In this document: positions 33,310 to 46,429 of the stretch, piece after piece
Position numbering within the stretch: position 1 is the stretch's first letter
Layout: the number at the start of each line of letters is the position of its first letter
DNA from: Erodium maritimum
Taxonomy: Eukaryota > Streptophyta > Magnoliopsida > Geraniales > Geraniaceae
DNA length: 64,000 bases
Assembly: GCA_963921825.1 (NCBI GenBank)
Contig: OY997588.1
Location: 12,290,001-12,354,000 of the forward strand
Direction of reading: 5' to 3'
Translations under genes and position numbers: made by a program
The notes under the pieces: model-generated
The model's database searches: none
What the model saw: the letters and a program-made list of their open reading frames with translations, nothing else
What the model was told of the DNA's origin: nothing

Positions 33310-35485
33310 TCAATACAGAGGACACAGCAACCTCGGAGTCGGTACAGCGACGAGTCGGGTCGCTCTCGGAGCAGTGAGTCCGAACACGTCATTCATGTCG
33401 AGATCACTGGGTTTCATTCCGTCCGGCAACTCCCACGTGAAGCAGTGCAACAGATGAGCCACCGCCTGGTCCAGCGCGTACAACCCCAGCTGCATTCCCG
33501 GGCAGGACCTCCGACCCGACCCGAACGGGATGAACTCGAAGTTACTCCCCTTGAAATCGGGCATGCCCGATTGGAGGAACCGGGAAGGCCTGAAGGTGTC
33601 GGCGTCTTCCCACGCGCTCTTGTCCCTGCCGATGGCCCACGCGTTGATCATGACTCGCGTCTTCGCCGGAATGTAGTAGCCGGAAACCTCCGTGGCCTCG
33701 GAAGTCTCGTGGAGGAGGAGCGGGATCGGCGGGTGGAGGCGGAGGGTCTCTTTCAGGCAGCAGTTGAGGTACGTCAGCTTGTTCAGATCGGACTCTTCGA
33801 CCCGACGATTCAGACCCACCACGTCAGCAAGCTCCTGTTGGACCTTTCTCAAATCATCTGGGCTTTTCATCAACTCCGCCATGGCCCACTCTATTGCCGA
33901 TGCAACCGTTTCGGTGCCACCAAACATAACGTCCTTCAACAACATGAACACACCTCAATAAATTCATGTATTCAAATAATATTCTTTTTGTTCATCAACA
34001 AAATAATTATTTTTAAATTAAATAAACAGTTACTTTCTTCATAATATTGTGTTGGCAAAACATTCACCAAAACAAAAGGCCTATAAAGACGATATATACT
34101 AATTTGAGGACATAGGGCTAGCTATTGAGTATACTATAATTAAGCACATATTTACTGAGAGATGTCATAGATTCTCTGCTAAAAATAACATCACTATTTT
34201 ATCTATATATTTTTTCACGTATAATATCATAAAACTTTTAAGAGTGAAAAGTACTTGATATTCATGTTATTCTTTATTAACTAAGACAAAAAAAAAAAGA
34301 TTTTTATTTAAACATTCATTAAAAAAAGTGACATGTGTTTTGGGACATTTCTAAATTTTATTTATGAAACTTAGGAAATCAATATTTTAGTCAACAATTT
34401 AAAAAAAACAATAGTCAACAAATATTTTGGTTGAAATAATCACGATCAAAACGGTTGAATATGTGTCTTTTGATTTATAATCAGAAAATAAACCAACAAT
34501 TATAATACATAATGATAATATGTTGAAGTGATGTAAATTTGTTTACCATGATGATGGCTTTGATGTTATCTCTAGTAAGAGTGATGGAGTTGTGTAGATC
34601 GTCCGATTCGTTTACTTTGGCGTCGGTGTCGCTGTAAAAGGCGAGCAATTCGTCCACCATGTCGGTCTCGGCGTCCTCCGCCGCCTCTTTACTCTTCATC
34701 TCCTTCTTGACGATGTGGTCGTCGATGATGTGGTCAATGAACCCGTCAAGGGCCCGCCGGGCCTTCTCGAGCCTGTCGTTGAGCCCGTTCGGGTCGACCC
34801 AGCTCAGCGACGGTATAAAGTCGGCGATATTGAACGCCCCGAACAGCTTCGAGAACTCCTGCAATATCCCGATAAACTCGTCCTGCCCCTCCTTCGAGCT
34901 CGACCCGAAAGCCGCCCGGTATATTATGTTCTTCGTCAGCGCGAACACCGACTCGCCGATGTTGACTTTGGAGCCCGAGTTCTCGGCCATGACTCGGACG
35001 GTGAAGTCAACCTCGTCCCGGACCGATTCCCAGGACTCGGCCCTCTTGCGGCTGAAGAGCTTCATGACGCAGAGCTTGCGCATCTGGCGCCAGAAGGGGC
35101 CGTAGTGGGCGAAGGCCATGTCGGCGCGGTCGTACGTCAGGTAGCTGATGGCGATGGTCGCCGGGCGGTTGGAGAATATGTTGTCCTGAACCTGTAGTAC
35201 CTGCCGCGCCACGTCGGCGGAGGACACGCCCACCATGTGGAGGAACCCCATGCGGAGGTGGAAGATTCCTCCGTATTTCTCGGCCAGCTTCGCCAGGCCG
35301 CGGTGGGTCAGCTGGTCCATCATGTTCATGTTCCCGATGATCGGAAAACCCCTCGGCCCCGGAGGGTAGGGGAGTTTCCGGCGGAGACGAGACGCGACGC
35401 CTAGGAGGATGAGAAGCGGGACGGCGAAGAAGAGCAACGGCATTGCCATGGGCTGGTCGGTAATGAAAGATTCGATAACGTCCAT
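33310..35485 (-). CDS. F5H: Ferulate/coniferaldehyde 5-hydroxylase, cytochrome P450 CYP84A
   Basis: Two exons on the minus strand: 35485-34547 and 33933-33310, with a 613-nt GT-AG intron in phase 0 after KAIIM. The product has 520 residues, the length of Arabidopsis F5H. It has an N-terminal membrane anchor (about 15-30), the hinge PYPPGPRGFPIIGN, the I-helix GGTETV (about 318-323), ExxR (E375-R378), FRPSRF, and the heme loop PFGSGRRSC with Cys457. Long stretches such as DQLTHRGLA and SNRPATIAISYLTYDRADMA match the CYP84A family. The enzyme sits on the ER and hydroxylates C5 of coniferaldehyde and coniferyl alcohol, the committed step to syringyl lignin and sinapate. No broken or missing key residue was seen, so I take it as functional. 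Confidence 0.97.
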
Positions 35486-35577
35486 TTTTTGCCTACAGAA
35501 AAGTCCAAGTTGAGTATGAACAAATGTGGATGCAACTATAGAGAGGTTGCTAAGTTCTTGGGGGTTGAGTTGTGGGA

Positions 35578-35586
35578 CTATTTATA
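35578..35586 (-). promoter_or_regulatory. TATA box of F5H
   Basis: Minus-strand TATAAATAG lies about 95 nt before the F5H start codon, a normal plant core promoter spacing. Confidence 0.7.
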
Positions 35587-35599
35587 CACATTTCTGGCT

Positions 35600-36547
35600 C
35601 TTTCGATTAAATGGCCAGGGGTTTTTCTTATTTATTAATATTATTTTTCAGTTAAGATCTATTTTGAGGGACCACTTTGGGGTCGAGTGATAGATTTCAT
35701 TTTTTCACACACTATTTCGCCGCAAATTTCTACCAATAAATTAGGTGGTGGTCTCATTCATATATGTGGTCAATAACATACACATTAGGAAATCGTCGTT
35801 AACACTCCTTTGTACAGGAACAATGCAGGGTGATACTTTTTTCCGTAATAAAATAGACAATTACATTTTATTATTCATACTAAACTTAATTTTATAACTC
35901 TGTCAAAATGTTATATCAGAGATATGTAATTAATCTTTTACATGTTTGAATTGTCCTCCCAGAAATAGGAAGAGCTAACTCTTATCACTAGGGTCTTTGT
36001 TCTATTCATCCGGTTTGGAGTCTTTTAATACTCACCTTGAGCGTCCTCTGGTCAAAGAATATCATCGACCTCCGACCTTATTCTTCTTATAACTAAAACA
36101 ACCTTAAAGGATGCTGTTTCTTTGGGAATTCGAGGTCGTCCAACACTTTTACATTGATGATCGGGCTCGAATCCTTACCTTACAGCCGGCCGTGGTTTTT
36201 CTTTACCAGATTTGATTTATGGCATTTGTGAATGCTCCTTCTTCATCTACTTGTTATTTAGATCTACATATTGTATTTGTATTTTAAGGTTTAGATTTGC
36301 TTAGATCTGATTTAGTTTGTTCATGGTACAAAGTTAAATTTTGGATTTGTGAATACACATCTAGTTTTGTTTGTATAGTTTGATTTTTTACTTAGTTTAG
36401 AGAAGAAGTAGGTCATAATCGGATAAGGGAAAGGTAGTCAAGATGTTTTATAACAATTAAACTATGTGTCAAAAACATGCCACTACTCTACATGTTCTTT
36501 TGGGAAAAAAATATCTATGATATTAGTTGTTTTAAAACTAATATGAC
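35600..36547. other. Upstream region of F5H without a gene
   Basis: AT-rich. No gene or transposon end identified. Distal regulatory sites of F5H may lie here but I could not fix any. Confidence 0.4.
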
Positions 36548-37177
36548 AGAAGCTCCAAAACTTAATTGTCTTTATTATTTTTAACGGCGGCTCTTTTTCT
36601 TCTTCTACATATTACTCTTATCTTTTTTTTTTCCAGTACACATGGTATATTCATTCTCATTGGATTATCGTCAAATCTCTCAATTTCGGGTCGATTTGGT
36701 CGTCTTTTTATCTCTTTTGCAAGGCTCAGCGACAGTGCTATGGAGGCCAGAGGTGTTGGTGGACGACCATATGAGGACTCATCTATCATGTGGTTTAGGA
36801 AGCAACGACATCAACGAGACATAGACTGAGAGCGCCAGACATGTGTTCTAATAATCGTGAGATGCCGATGAGGAGCAACGATTAGCTCTTTGATCTTACT
36901 CATCCTTTTCGAAGAGACCTTCCCGGATACTTTCGAGTTGAGCCACAATAAGAGCACGATGCGCGTATTCATATAGATAGGATCAAATCCCCTAAGTTTA
37001 CACTTACGATACTCATCGGTTGTATGTTTTTTTATGTGTTTCACTGCATTATTTTAAAGCTGCGATACATAACAACGTTAATTGTTTTAGGATCATCGTC
37101 TCGAATCTTATGAGATCTGAGCGTCTTTCCTTATGTGAATTGTAATAAAGATAAACTCCCATTAAACTAAAAAAAAA
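36548..37177 (+). mobile_element. Possible poly-A-tailed retroelement fragment
   Basis: Ends attgtaataaagataaactcc then a poly-A run (37169-37177), like a plus-strand LINE 3' end. The 5' limit is a guess. Only a very short TGACA direct repeat flanks it. Confidence 0.3.
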
Positions 37178-37179
37178 TG

Positions 37180-37960
37180 ACATGTTTTATCATCTAAATT
37201 AACAAGAATCATAGCAAAACATTATTGTGTGAATAAGTAAAAAAGTGGCCATATATTTTTATATATAAAACTAACCATGGTTAACTTTCTTGGAATAAGA
37301 TTAAAAAGAATCTCCCACAGGGCAAGCTTTTATGTGAGAGGTATTTAGTTCTACTATAAATAATTGTACTTATTGTAAAATTATGTGTGTATTTTAATAC
37401 GCAGTTTATTACGTTCCATAAAATTTGTTTATACCTCATATGTTCAAATATCATAATGTATATCATCAAATTGATTATAATATACAATACACAAATTCCT
37501 CTAAAAAGATAAAAAAGAAATACACTAAAGAAGTTTTCCTTATACACTAAAGTGTATATGTATGTGTATCTTACAAGACACTATATGCAACTTGATTTTT
37601 GAGAGAGAAAATACATTCAATATGAGTCAATAAATAAATGATGTTTTTAATAAGTCAGTGAAGCGTATTGTTCATTATACACAACAAAATCTATAGACAC
37701 TTGATTCATTTCTATCAGAATACGTTTTTAATAACCAAACCACATGACAGACCATATTTTTCGATGCAAAGATTAAAATGACAACCGTCAAACAATTTGA
37801 TAATTATTTCAAATTTTCGACGTATGTCTTATACCCGGGAAAGAGCTCAAAAGATACCCAAAACATCAATAACTTAATGATTAAAACGACTGAGTAGAAA
37901 ACCAACCTTAGCTGCCAAGACATGTCGAGAACGATCTCTCAAAATTATTGCACTAAAAAG
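37180..37960. other. AT-rich intergenic DNA
   Basis: Very AT-rich. No feature recognised. Confidence 0.45.
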
Positions 37961-37968
37961 AACTCCCC

Positions 37969-38311
37969 GTGACAAAATACGTATGTTATAGGTCCCCTAA
38001 CAAATATTTTATCCAAACACTAGAATCAGACTGCTTAGGTGTAGTACAAGCAGTCCTGAGTGAAACAAGTAAGGTGTCGCCCCTCGGTGATGATATTGAC
38101 GATTGCAGAGCTTTATCGAGACAGACGGAAGGTTTCAGATTGCAATTTGATAGAAGAGAAGCGAATAGTGTAGCTCATAGTTTAGGTAAAAATGCCCTGA
38201 ATTGGGAGCATTATGACTGACATTCAATGCCTATTCCGGATGTAATTTTAACTGTTCTGAACAACGATCTGCTGTAGCAATAAAATTCATCTATGTTTCA
38301 AAAAATAAATA
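37969..38311 (+). pseudogene. LINE RNase H C-terminal remnant
   Basis: 84 codons with ESDCLGVVQAVL and DRREANSVAHSLG. This is the second half of the RNase H-like domain (RVT_3) at the end of plant LINE ORF2, where the ESDC aspartate and the final REAN..AH histidine are catalytic or conserved. It is followed by gcaataaaattcatctatg and A-rich sequence, a LINE 3' end. 5'-truncated and dead. Confidence 0.75.
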
Positions 38312-38392
38312 TACAAGTTGTGATTATTAATTGGTGGATGGTATACTGTGTTAAACAATTAATTGAAAATATAGTAACAACTAATATATATA

Positions 38393-40310
38393 TTTTTTTG
38401 ATCAGCAAGACAAATTTAGATTAAAATCTCTAACGAGGGAATAGAGGAGTACAAGGCCGATCTTTCACTACAGATCAAGGCACAAAAAAGAACACAACGA
38501 AACCGGGGAATGAATGAAAACCCCACCCCCTAGAAGGTCGCAACCTTCATTTTCAGGCGGTACCACCAATGAAAGTAGGACGCAGCTTACATATGACAAG
38601 TTCTAAAAACTGAAATATACTACCATGAAGCCCTGAAAAACCAAACACAGTTGAAAAACTCCCAAAAATGATGCAGGTCTTAAAACCGGCAGTAGCTACC
38701 AAGGATGACTGAATGAGAACCAAGAAGCCCTGGGGGAGTAAAATCCAACAGACGAACCTGACCGGATAAATCCATACCTTATCTTTGGAATGCTGAACCG
38801 ACTCTTATCTCAATAGTAATAACTAAAATGCCAGTGGTCAACACCACTAACGGCTGAGACATATCCGAATTACCCTACCAACGCTAGCATGAGGCTTCTA
38901 TGAATGAAGCGAAACCAAATACTAAGTTAGCAAGAACGAATAGGAGAAGCTTAGCTTACCAATGGAGAAGCACGAATATAACTTCAGGTCTGAACATCAT
39001 GGCATGAACCTAAGCCGGTCCGGTACTCAAAAGCGGTCAACACCGAGAATCGATTGTAGGGGACCCGATATTTCTACCGAGCATCAGGCATGGCATTCTT
39101 TCAGACCTTGGCTACCACCGGTGACATCCAAACACCTCAACCACATCCAAGCACTCCGGAGCCGAGAGTCACCCAAAGCGTAATCCAAGAACCGAAAGCT
39201 TTCCCTAGCAACGAACCGAGATGTCACCACACGATCTCGCACGCCCCTACTTTCGCCGGAGAGTCCCTTCAATGAGAACCTCGTCTCAAAGCACGCCGAC
39301 ATGGTGCAGGTGAAGGACTTCAGTGGAAAAGCGTGACAACAAACTCGGACGCCTTCGAACTCACAGAGGGTCCTCTTAACGCTTCGGCCATCACAGAGAA
39401 CGCAAGAATAGAACCAAAATTTCTTCAAACCGGAGCCGAGAGAGGGTAGCAGCGGTTCTGCCCCTGGGAAGCCCGAGGAGACCGGGATAACCCATCGCAC
39501 CACCAGGGAGGATCAAGGCCAAAGGGTGGTGTCTCCTTTGAATCTAGAAGAGACCCGAAAAGGTTGAGGCGGACTCCAAGCAGATAGATCCCTATCAGAC
39601 TGCAGAACTGACCCCCACAGATCCAATCACCTCTCACGACCAACCGAACTGCTCCAATCTCAGGGGAGAAAGGAGTCTCACTGCCAGAACGATCGGGGCG
39701 CACCGGTAAAACTGGGGCACCAGCACCGTGACGAGGAAAGAGCCGAGGGACGACCAGTTCCCAGAGAAGCAAGTACCACGTCAAGCAGAACCACACCGAG
39801 CATCCAAACAACAACAACACGACCAGATCTGGAGGTGCATCTCCGACCACAACCCGAAGACTACACGCCGGAGCATCCAAACCTGCGACGTTCGCGCCGG
39901 AGAAGCAGAAGGGAGGAGACAACCAGATCTGACGGAAGAGGAGATCCCCGTCGTTCACCGTCAGGACCCGAGACCAGCGCTGGCTGAGGGCGCCGAAGAA
40001 GAGGAAGACAGTGACCCGAAGTCGCCGGAGAAGAAGGCCGACGAGGGTAAACTCGAGCGAAACCGGACCAGATCTGCCGGGAGAGCCTCGTCGCTCAGGT
40101 TGCAGACAAGAGACGGGATCGAAGCAGGTTGAGGGCGCCGGAGAAGAGCTTGGTCAGGGACGGAGAGCCGATGTCGCCGGAGAACGAACCCGACGTCGGA
40201 GACCCGTGCGAGACCAGCAACCAAGGAGCAGAAAACCAGATGAAGAGAAGGAGAAGCAGTAAGGGAGGGAGAGAGGAACTTCAATCTGTTTGTAAAATAC
40301 AATATTTATA
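38393..40310 (-). mobile_element. Non-LTR retroelement derivative with LINE-type tail
   Basis: Poly-T at 38393-38399 starts the reverse of a 3' end containing ttgatcagcaagac. About 300 bp of this end closely match the plus-strand copy at 48011-48314. Toward 40310 the sequence becomes GC-rich with broken minus-strand frames (39503-39084, 39958-39425 and 40302-39961), and I see no reverse transcriptase. It looks like an internally deleted or non-coding LINE-driven element. No target duplication found. Confidence 0.55.
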
Positions 40311-40319
40311 ATAATAAGA

Positions 40320-41514
40320 CAAATAAAGCATTATCATCATTTTTTAAAATGTTTGTTTGATTATTCAATTTATATGTAGTATTTGATAATATTTTTCACA
40401 TATTAACTTTCTGATGTCATATAAAAAAATATTATGCTCGATTAAAATTTGGTGATAAATTACTTTGATCGCTTAAATATATTTTGTTTTGAGACATGAC
40501 TTTGTATGATCATCATGTTTCTAAATATTACTTATCAAGACAAAGACTGGAGCTTAACCAATTGTCCAATGAAGTATTAGTAACGGTTTATAGTACTTGT
40601 TGAACAACTTTGGACGGATGAGAAGTAATTAATTAAGAGTTGTGTTGTCGACTTGTGTAATGGGTGTTGTCGACTTGTGTAATGGGGTCTTTTGAAATAG
40701 TATATCCAAATAAAATTGCCAATTCAATTTCAACCATTTTTTTCCCACAGGCCGTCCATTGTAATTTTTTTTTGTAATTTTATATATTATCAATAAGCTT
40801 TGACAGCTTCTCGTTGACCTAATGCTTTTCTGCTTCATAATAAACTAAAAATGATAGCAATTTTATCCATTAGGGCATATCTAATTTCAATACATATGAC
40901 TAAGTTCATGCCATAATAATTGATGAGGAATTATTAATTTAATCCCCTTTGGGAATATAGATTTAATCATGACATAACTTTATAATAAAATCCTGTACAG
41001 AAAGTGAGAGGTAGTGACTAGTGAGTGAGTAAAGATTAATCGTGAATAACAATTAATTGTTAAATTGATAAACAATAGCAATTAATTAAAATCTTGATGA
41101 GAAGTGCAAGCCGAAAGATTTGATGTTTCACCTTTCTAATAAACAATGTCACTTTCATGTGTAGACATTATAACCTTTGACGCTTTCATTCTACCTTTTT
41201 AAATTAGTGTGATTTTAGTATCACAATTAACACATATTTTATAATTAAAAAAACCATCATAATCTTAAGCAGCATTATTTGGGTTTGTTTTCAGGGGATA
41301 CTGCTTAATGGTTAGAGAAAATGTAAGCAACATATTAATTAAAACGTTCTAATCGGTAGATAGATGTCAGGCTTGTAATATATATTGACAGTGGCAGCCA
41401 TATGATACATGGCAACATTTTGATTATAAATAATTAAAATTGTGTTATTTAAATATCTATTATGAACCAAGTGCAATTTGAGATAGTGGTATGAGTTTTT
41501 TTTTTGTTATCAAA
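40320..41514. other. AT-rich intergenic DNA
   Basis: No gene. Contains a perfect 22-bp tandem pair around gttgtcgacttgtgtaatgg (40643-40686). Confidence 0.5.
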
Positions 41515-41518
41515 AGAT

Positions 41519-41864
41519 GGGTTAAGTATCGAAATTTACGTATAAGTATTGGTCACTAACACTATATCACTCAACATGTCAACATGACAAATGCAATACC
41601 TTAAGTATTTGTCATGCGATTTTGTTAGTAAAAATAGACAGAATTTTCCGTTACGTTAGTCATATGACCTCATGTGTCATTCAATGGATGATAAAATGAC
41701 GATTTTGCCCTTAATTGTTTGACTTCTATACATTTTATAGAAAAAATAAAGAGGATACAATGATAATGTTCCTTATAAAATGTATAGAGGTCAAATAAGG
41801 AAGGGTAAAGTCGTTATTTAACCATACATTAAATGACACATGAGGTCATATGACTAACATAATG
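41519..41864. mobile_element. Mutator-like fold-back element, right end missing
   Basis: It starts GGGTTAAGTATCGAAATTTA, like the MULE ends at 28851 (GGGTTAAATAC). The arms 41651-41739 and 41774-41864 are inverted repeats of each other (ttagtcatatgacctcatgt on one side, its reverse complement on the other). They also resemble the MULE interior near 29000-29050. The expected closing terminal repeat is absent, as the next element starts at 41865. Confidence 0.6.
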
Positions 41865-42062
41865 TGTAACATCCCGCCGTGCCAGACCCGGACCCCACGC
41901 GCGGCGATGTTAGGTCTGCAGCCCAATACACCCCAACCCCTCTGGTGTATTGTCCACAGACAAATACCAACCTAGGTTGTTGGTGAGACTTGAACCCAAG
42001 ACCTCACCCTTTATAGCATTTCCTTGAGTGATGCTATCACCAATTGAGTTGCAACTAGAGGA
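41865..42062 (-). mobile_element. Possible tRNA-derived SINE
   Basis: On the minus strand, CAACTCAATTGG (A-box-like, about 42045) is followed about 48 nt later by GGTTCAAGTCT (B-box-like, about 41993). This is the spacing of an internal RNA polymerase III promoter. The other end starts TGTAACATCCCG on the plus strand. No poly-A, no target duplication, class uncertain. Confidence 0.4.
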
Positions 42063-43362
42063 GGATCATGTGGTAGCGTCACATGCGATGCTGAGAAAGC
42101 GTATGTTGATCACCGATACAACGACTCCAAACTGAGGGGCAAGGGTCGAGCAGACCCATTGTTGAGATTTCCGATTGGGCATAAATGTGCTCCAACAAAC
42201 TACTGAAGTCCTAGATTGACGCTGGGACAGCCCTGTAACTAGAAACTGAAATGACTCAGTTGGACTTTGCATCCTCCCGAGGAACCAGCAGACGTCGTCC
42301 CCCCCTCTAATGATAATGAGGCATGTTAAAAACGTTAAATTGTTGATTCCAGATCTGATTGGAGAATGTCGCGCTGGTATTTGGTGGAATCGATGCCACC
42401 TTATGTCCAGAGGGGCGGTACCACCGGCCGACCCCCCTCTGGACCACTTCAGACTCATTCCATGAGGCGAGGGTGCGTTGAGCCCACGAATCATGCCCCA
42501 TTCAGGGAGCTCAGTTGGTTCCCGAGATCCCCCATCGCCGGCCCAGATTTGGGTCTCAAGACATCCCAATGAAATCGGCCTTGGACCTGATCAGAAGAGA
42601 ATCCCGGAGGTGCCCGAACCAGATCCGAATCCGGACCAGACCCATACCGGATCCGGGGGTAAATCCGACCCGCATCCTCGCCCCGTCTGCCCGCTACATC
42701 TGTTGAGCCCAAACCAACATCCAGTCTGGCCCGTCCCCCCTCGCACCTGATCCAGGCCCAGGAGGCCCGCCCGAGCCCATATGCCCGACAGCTTCGTCAT
42801 GCCCAGCATGCGGAGCGAAGCCCACCTGACAATCCGTCCCAGCCTGGCGGGCTTCGACCATCAAACCTGATCCCTTCGGCCTAGTTGGACCATCATCAGA
42901 GGAGACCCTAATGGGTTCCTTCCCCGGCCTCCGAGTCCAAGTAGCCGCCACCCCTTTTTCCGACGATCCTCCCAACCAGTCTGTGTCTTGCTGCGATGCG
43001 GCATGAATGATCGAAGTCGAATTGCGTGGAAATAGTTCCTTTCCCCGCCCATCTCCTCCATATGGCGGATCATACCCTTCCGAAACAACGCCAGACTCCA
43101 GCGACTGAAAGTTCGAGGACGAGGTCCCCACGTCAGATTCCGGCGATTGAAGCTTTGAGGACGAGGTCCCCAGGCCGGAATCCAACGCTTGAAGCTTCGT
43201 GGTTGCCTCTTTGGATCCCCAAAACGAATCCCTTGTTCATCCCTCAACTTCGATCCAAATGGAGAAGACTTGCTCAACAAGACGGAGAAACCATTCCCGG
43301 TCTGGTGACTGTCGGAGAGACGTCCTGCCGCGCGCCCTCCGCTTGCTTTAGAGATCCGTACC

Positions 43363-46106
43363 TGTAAAGACCGCCCCGGTTAAAGGAATTATTATTTAAT
43401 TTATTTAAACTAGAACGTCGTTGGTTGGAGAAGGCTTGAAGTTTGGATCGAATTAAAAAAATAAGGGAAAGGGACTTTTGGGCCAAACCAGACCAGGCCC
43501 AGCCGGCCAGGCCCAGTTCGCAGGCCCAAAGCCCACACTGAGCCAGCCTCTCTCCCTCGCACGTGTGGGCTCACACGCGAGTCACTAAAGGACCTATGGT
43601 CTCGCCCTCTTCCTCATTCCACGCACGCCGCCCGAGACCCTTCATCTTCCCCGCTCTCTCTCTCTCGCTCAGATCCCACTCGCTTTTCCCTCTCTCACAC
43701 GACGCCGGAGTTCCAGATATCTCCGCGTCTGCTTCTTCTTCTTCCACCCTCGACCGTTCCTCGCCACCAGAACCCACCAGCAACCCTTTCTTCTTCCTCC
43801 CCGAATCGACACGAACTTACGGCGTCCGTTCGAGCCTCGTCGCGCCTGCAACAGAAGAAACTGGTGACGGTGAGCCCTTTTCCCAGCCTGATTCACCATC
43901 CCCGTTGGTCCCTTCCCTGAGAATCGAGCGTATGCGAGCTTGATTTGGACGAGCTTGGGCGGAGAGACACGGCCGGAACTTCGAGTTCCAGATCTGAGCT
44001 CCAACGCCGACGAAGCTCCCACGTCGTCAGATCTGGAACGGAGGGGCTCGAGACTCACTCTGACGACCTCCCCTCGTCACTCCGAGCCCCTGACGCCATC
44101 ACCGCCGTTGGGAACCCATCCTAGCTCGCCTGCCGCCGACCTCAGCTCACTGGAACCCTAGCCCGTCTCACCTTCTTTCCCAACTCAGGCCAGGACCGAG
44201 CCTTGGGCTTGGGCCAGGACGAGACACGTGCCTTGGGCTCGGACCAGGACAGACCGAGCCTGGACTCAGATCTAGGTCGGGCTTGGACTTGGATCTGGGC
44301 CTGGCTTGGACCTGGGTATGGGTCGGGTCAGGGTCGGGTCCGGGTCAGGTCTGGGTCTGGGTTCAGATCCGGGTCAGTTTCGGATTCGGTTTCCGGATTC
44401 GGGCCGGGTTTGGGTCGGACTCGGGTCGGGGCCGGGTCGGTCAGTTTGACTATTTAACTAATTTAAAGGATTTAAATCGGAGAACTCAGCGGACTTAATT
44501 GATAACTCAAATGACTTAATTGTTAAATTAAAGGACTAATTTGATAATTTAGAGGACTGTTACGGACTGGACCGGGACTGATTACTGTCCTTATTTGTTA
44601 AAATCAGGCTTTGACCTCGACCGTGGAGAAGACCGGAGGTAGGCCCGGACGTCAGCAACTAGGAGATCCAGATAGAGACTGAGAGGTAGGGAAATACCTC
44701 GGAACCTCACTTTATTACGGACGTACTAGAATGCATATAGGAAAACGTTATCAACCGGATAAATAACTAGTATGCTTGTAGGATGTAAAAACCTAGCGTA
44801 GACATATAAACTGTGAACATTTACGAACCTTGTAGTGCTGTAGATTTGGGAATTGTCGTGCTGGTAGAATCGGGTCATGTCGTGCCTGTAGGATTGTTTG
44901 TTGATTGTGTTGATGGTGTGCTATGTGTTGTTTAAACAGTTAATAAATAACGAGCATGGAAACGAGTAGAGGTGACCTTAGTGATTCATATTAGTGACTT
45001 AATTGATTTGATTCTGTTTATATGATATGTTGAAATGTGGGCATTGGGGAATGGAAATCGGTTAAGCCGGTGGGGTTACCACGTTGAGTGTGGTGTCGGT
45101 AAGTGATGGTAAGTGCGTGATGGTTACTGGAGTAAATCGAGAATGTGATTGTGATTGTGATTGTGATTGTGGTATTGCGGTTACATGAGAAAGGTGGTTT
45201 CCCTACCTTCCGACCTAGAGTCGGTAAAACGTTGTGTCCCGCGAAGTGGTGGTTTCCCTACCTTCCGATTAGCACTCGGTAAAACGCTGTGTCCGCGATG
45301 AGGTTGTTCCGCGACGAGGCGATTTCCCTGCCTTCCGTGTAACGATAAAACGATGTGTCCGCGATGAGGTTGTTCCGCGAAGAGGCGATTTCCCTGCCTT
45401 CCGTGTATCGGTATAATGCTGTGTCCTCGATGAGGTCGACCGCCTCTCCCGACTGTGTGTTGGGGAAAGTTGCGTGTGGCTTCGCGGGGCCGAGCGGGTT
45501 GCTCCCGAAACCGTGAAAGTGTGTGAATTATTTGTGTTGAGAATACTTTGGATTTTGAATGAGTGTTGCTGTGTGTGTGGCTATGGGTGTTTTCCCTTGT
45601 TGTTCCTTCGGCGTTTGTCTTGGTATGGTAGTTAGTGTTGAGTTAAAGTTGGAAATTGTTAGTCTGGTAAGTGTCTGAGAAAAATGGGCATTTCCTTTGA
45701 AATGGTTTAAGTGTCGCATCGTTTTATCAACCCTTTTGATTAAACTTTAAATTTTGGAAAGGCTTTCTTTGTAAGTCTGTGATTAGGTGGATTTCGTGGC
45801 TTTTCCCTACTGAGCGTCAAGTTCACCCCTTACCGTGTTTTCTACAGGTATTAGCTATGATCTGGATTATAGGACATCGCGGAGCGTGGGGCTAGCTAGA
45901 GTCTGGGAGTTATTTTGTTTTGTTATTAGAGACGTACTGTGTATTTTGAACCTGGTATTTGACCGAGCGTAGAACTCGGATTTTCATATTTGACCATTAT
46001 TATATTTATCTACAGTTTGAGATTTAATTTTGCATTTTAAATTATTTTTTCTACAAATTCCGGTTGATGTCTCGAGTCCTGTCAATACCGGATTTGAGCC
46101 GTGATA
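43363..46106 (+). mobile_element. Solo LTR (about 2.7 kb), copy B1
   Basis: 2744 bp starting TGTAAAGACC and ending GTGATA (a changed TG..CA end), with the 5-bp target duplication GTACC at 43358-43362 and 46107-46111. No internal retroviral frame. The 3' part has TACTGAGCGTCAAGTTCACC and ends with GTCTCGAGTCC and ACCGGATTTG, shared with copies B2 and B3. The long LTR and these end motifs fit Ty3/gypsy of the Tat/Retand/Ogre type, by recall. A (GTGATT)n microsatellite lies at about 45142-45170, and GGGTC-rich low-complexity sequence at 44200-44450. Confidence 0.88.
45188..45425 (+). repeat. Tandem repeats inside solo LTR B1
   Basis: Four diverged units of about 55-60 bp contain tttccctaccttccg, gtcggtaaaacg and tgtgtccgcgatgagg. 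Confidence 0.8.
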
Positions 46107-46429
46107 GTACCGTCACCCTCTCTCTTTTATCTCGAACTCTGCCTTAGGGTTTGCAGAGGGAGCCTAGGATTTTTAACCTATTCTGATAATATAGCAGTGT
46201 AGACATGAAGATGAGATTGCAAATAATAAAACGTGATTATATAAGACTGGAAATCAAATGTATATATTGAGATTAGATGTTTTGTGTTGCCAGATATTTT
46301 GAACTAATAATTCGTTTTTTACTTTTTTAAGATAATGTAATATAAAAGTCATGATTATTTGTGTCATCAATTATGGTGTTACAGATAATTTTAGAGTGAG
46401 CCACATAAAAGTATTGAGTAATTATTAGT

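Larger units (their letters stand above)
42063..46190 (-). pseudogene. LINE ORF1-like remnant, split by a solo LTR
   Basis: Minus strand. Broken frames (43280-42861, 43185-42694 and 42569-42066) include a proline- and glycine-rich tail. A duplicated segment encodes LQSPESDVGTSSS and NFQSLESGV (about 43080-43200). The 5' part continues beyond the solo LTR at 46107-46190, where the target duplication GTACC repeats. No reverse transcriptase seen. Assignment to LINE ORF1 rests on composition and context. Confidence 0.4.

Noticed and set aside
33445-34044. 199-codon plus-strand frame
   Set aside because: It is the reverse of F5H exon 2 and runs into the intron. It arises from the GC-rich codon use of the P450.
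34659-35197. Two plus-strand frames over F5H exon 1
   Set aside because: Antisense shadows of the conserved P450 coding sequence.
41865-41880. LTR start TGTAACATCCCG
   Set aside because: No matching CA end, second LTR or target duplication was found, so an LTR call is not supported.
43563-44161. Plus-strand proline-rich frames as genes
   Set aside because: They lie wholly inside solo LTR B1 and are low-complexity C-rich sequence.
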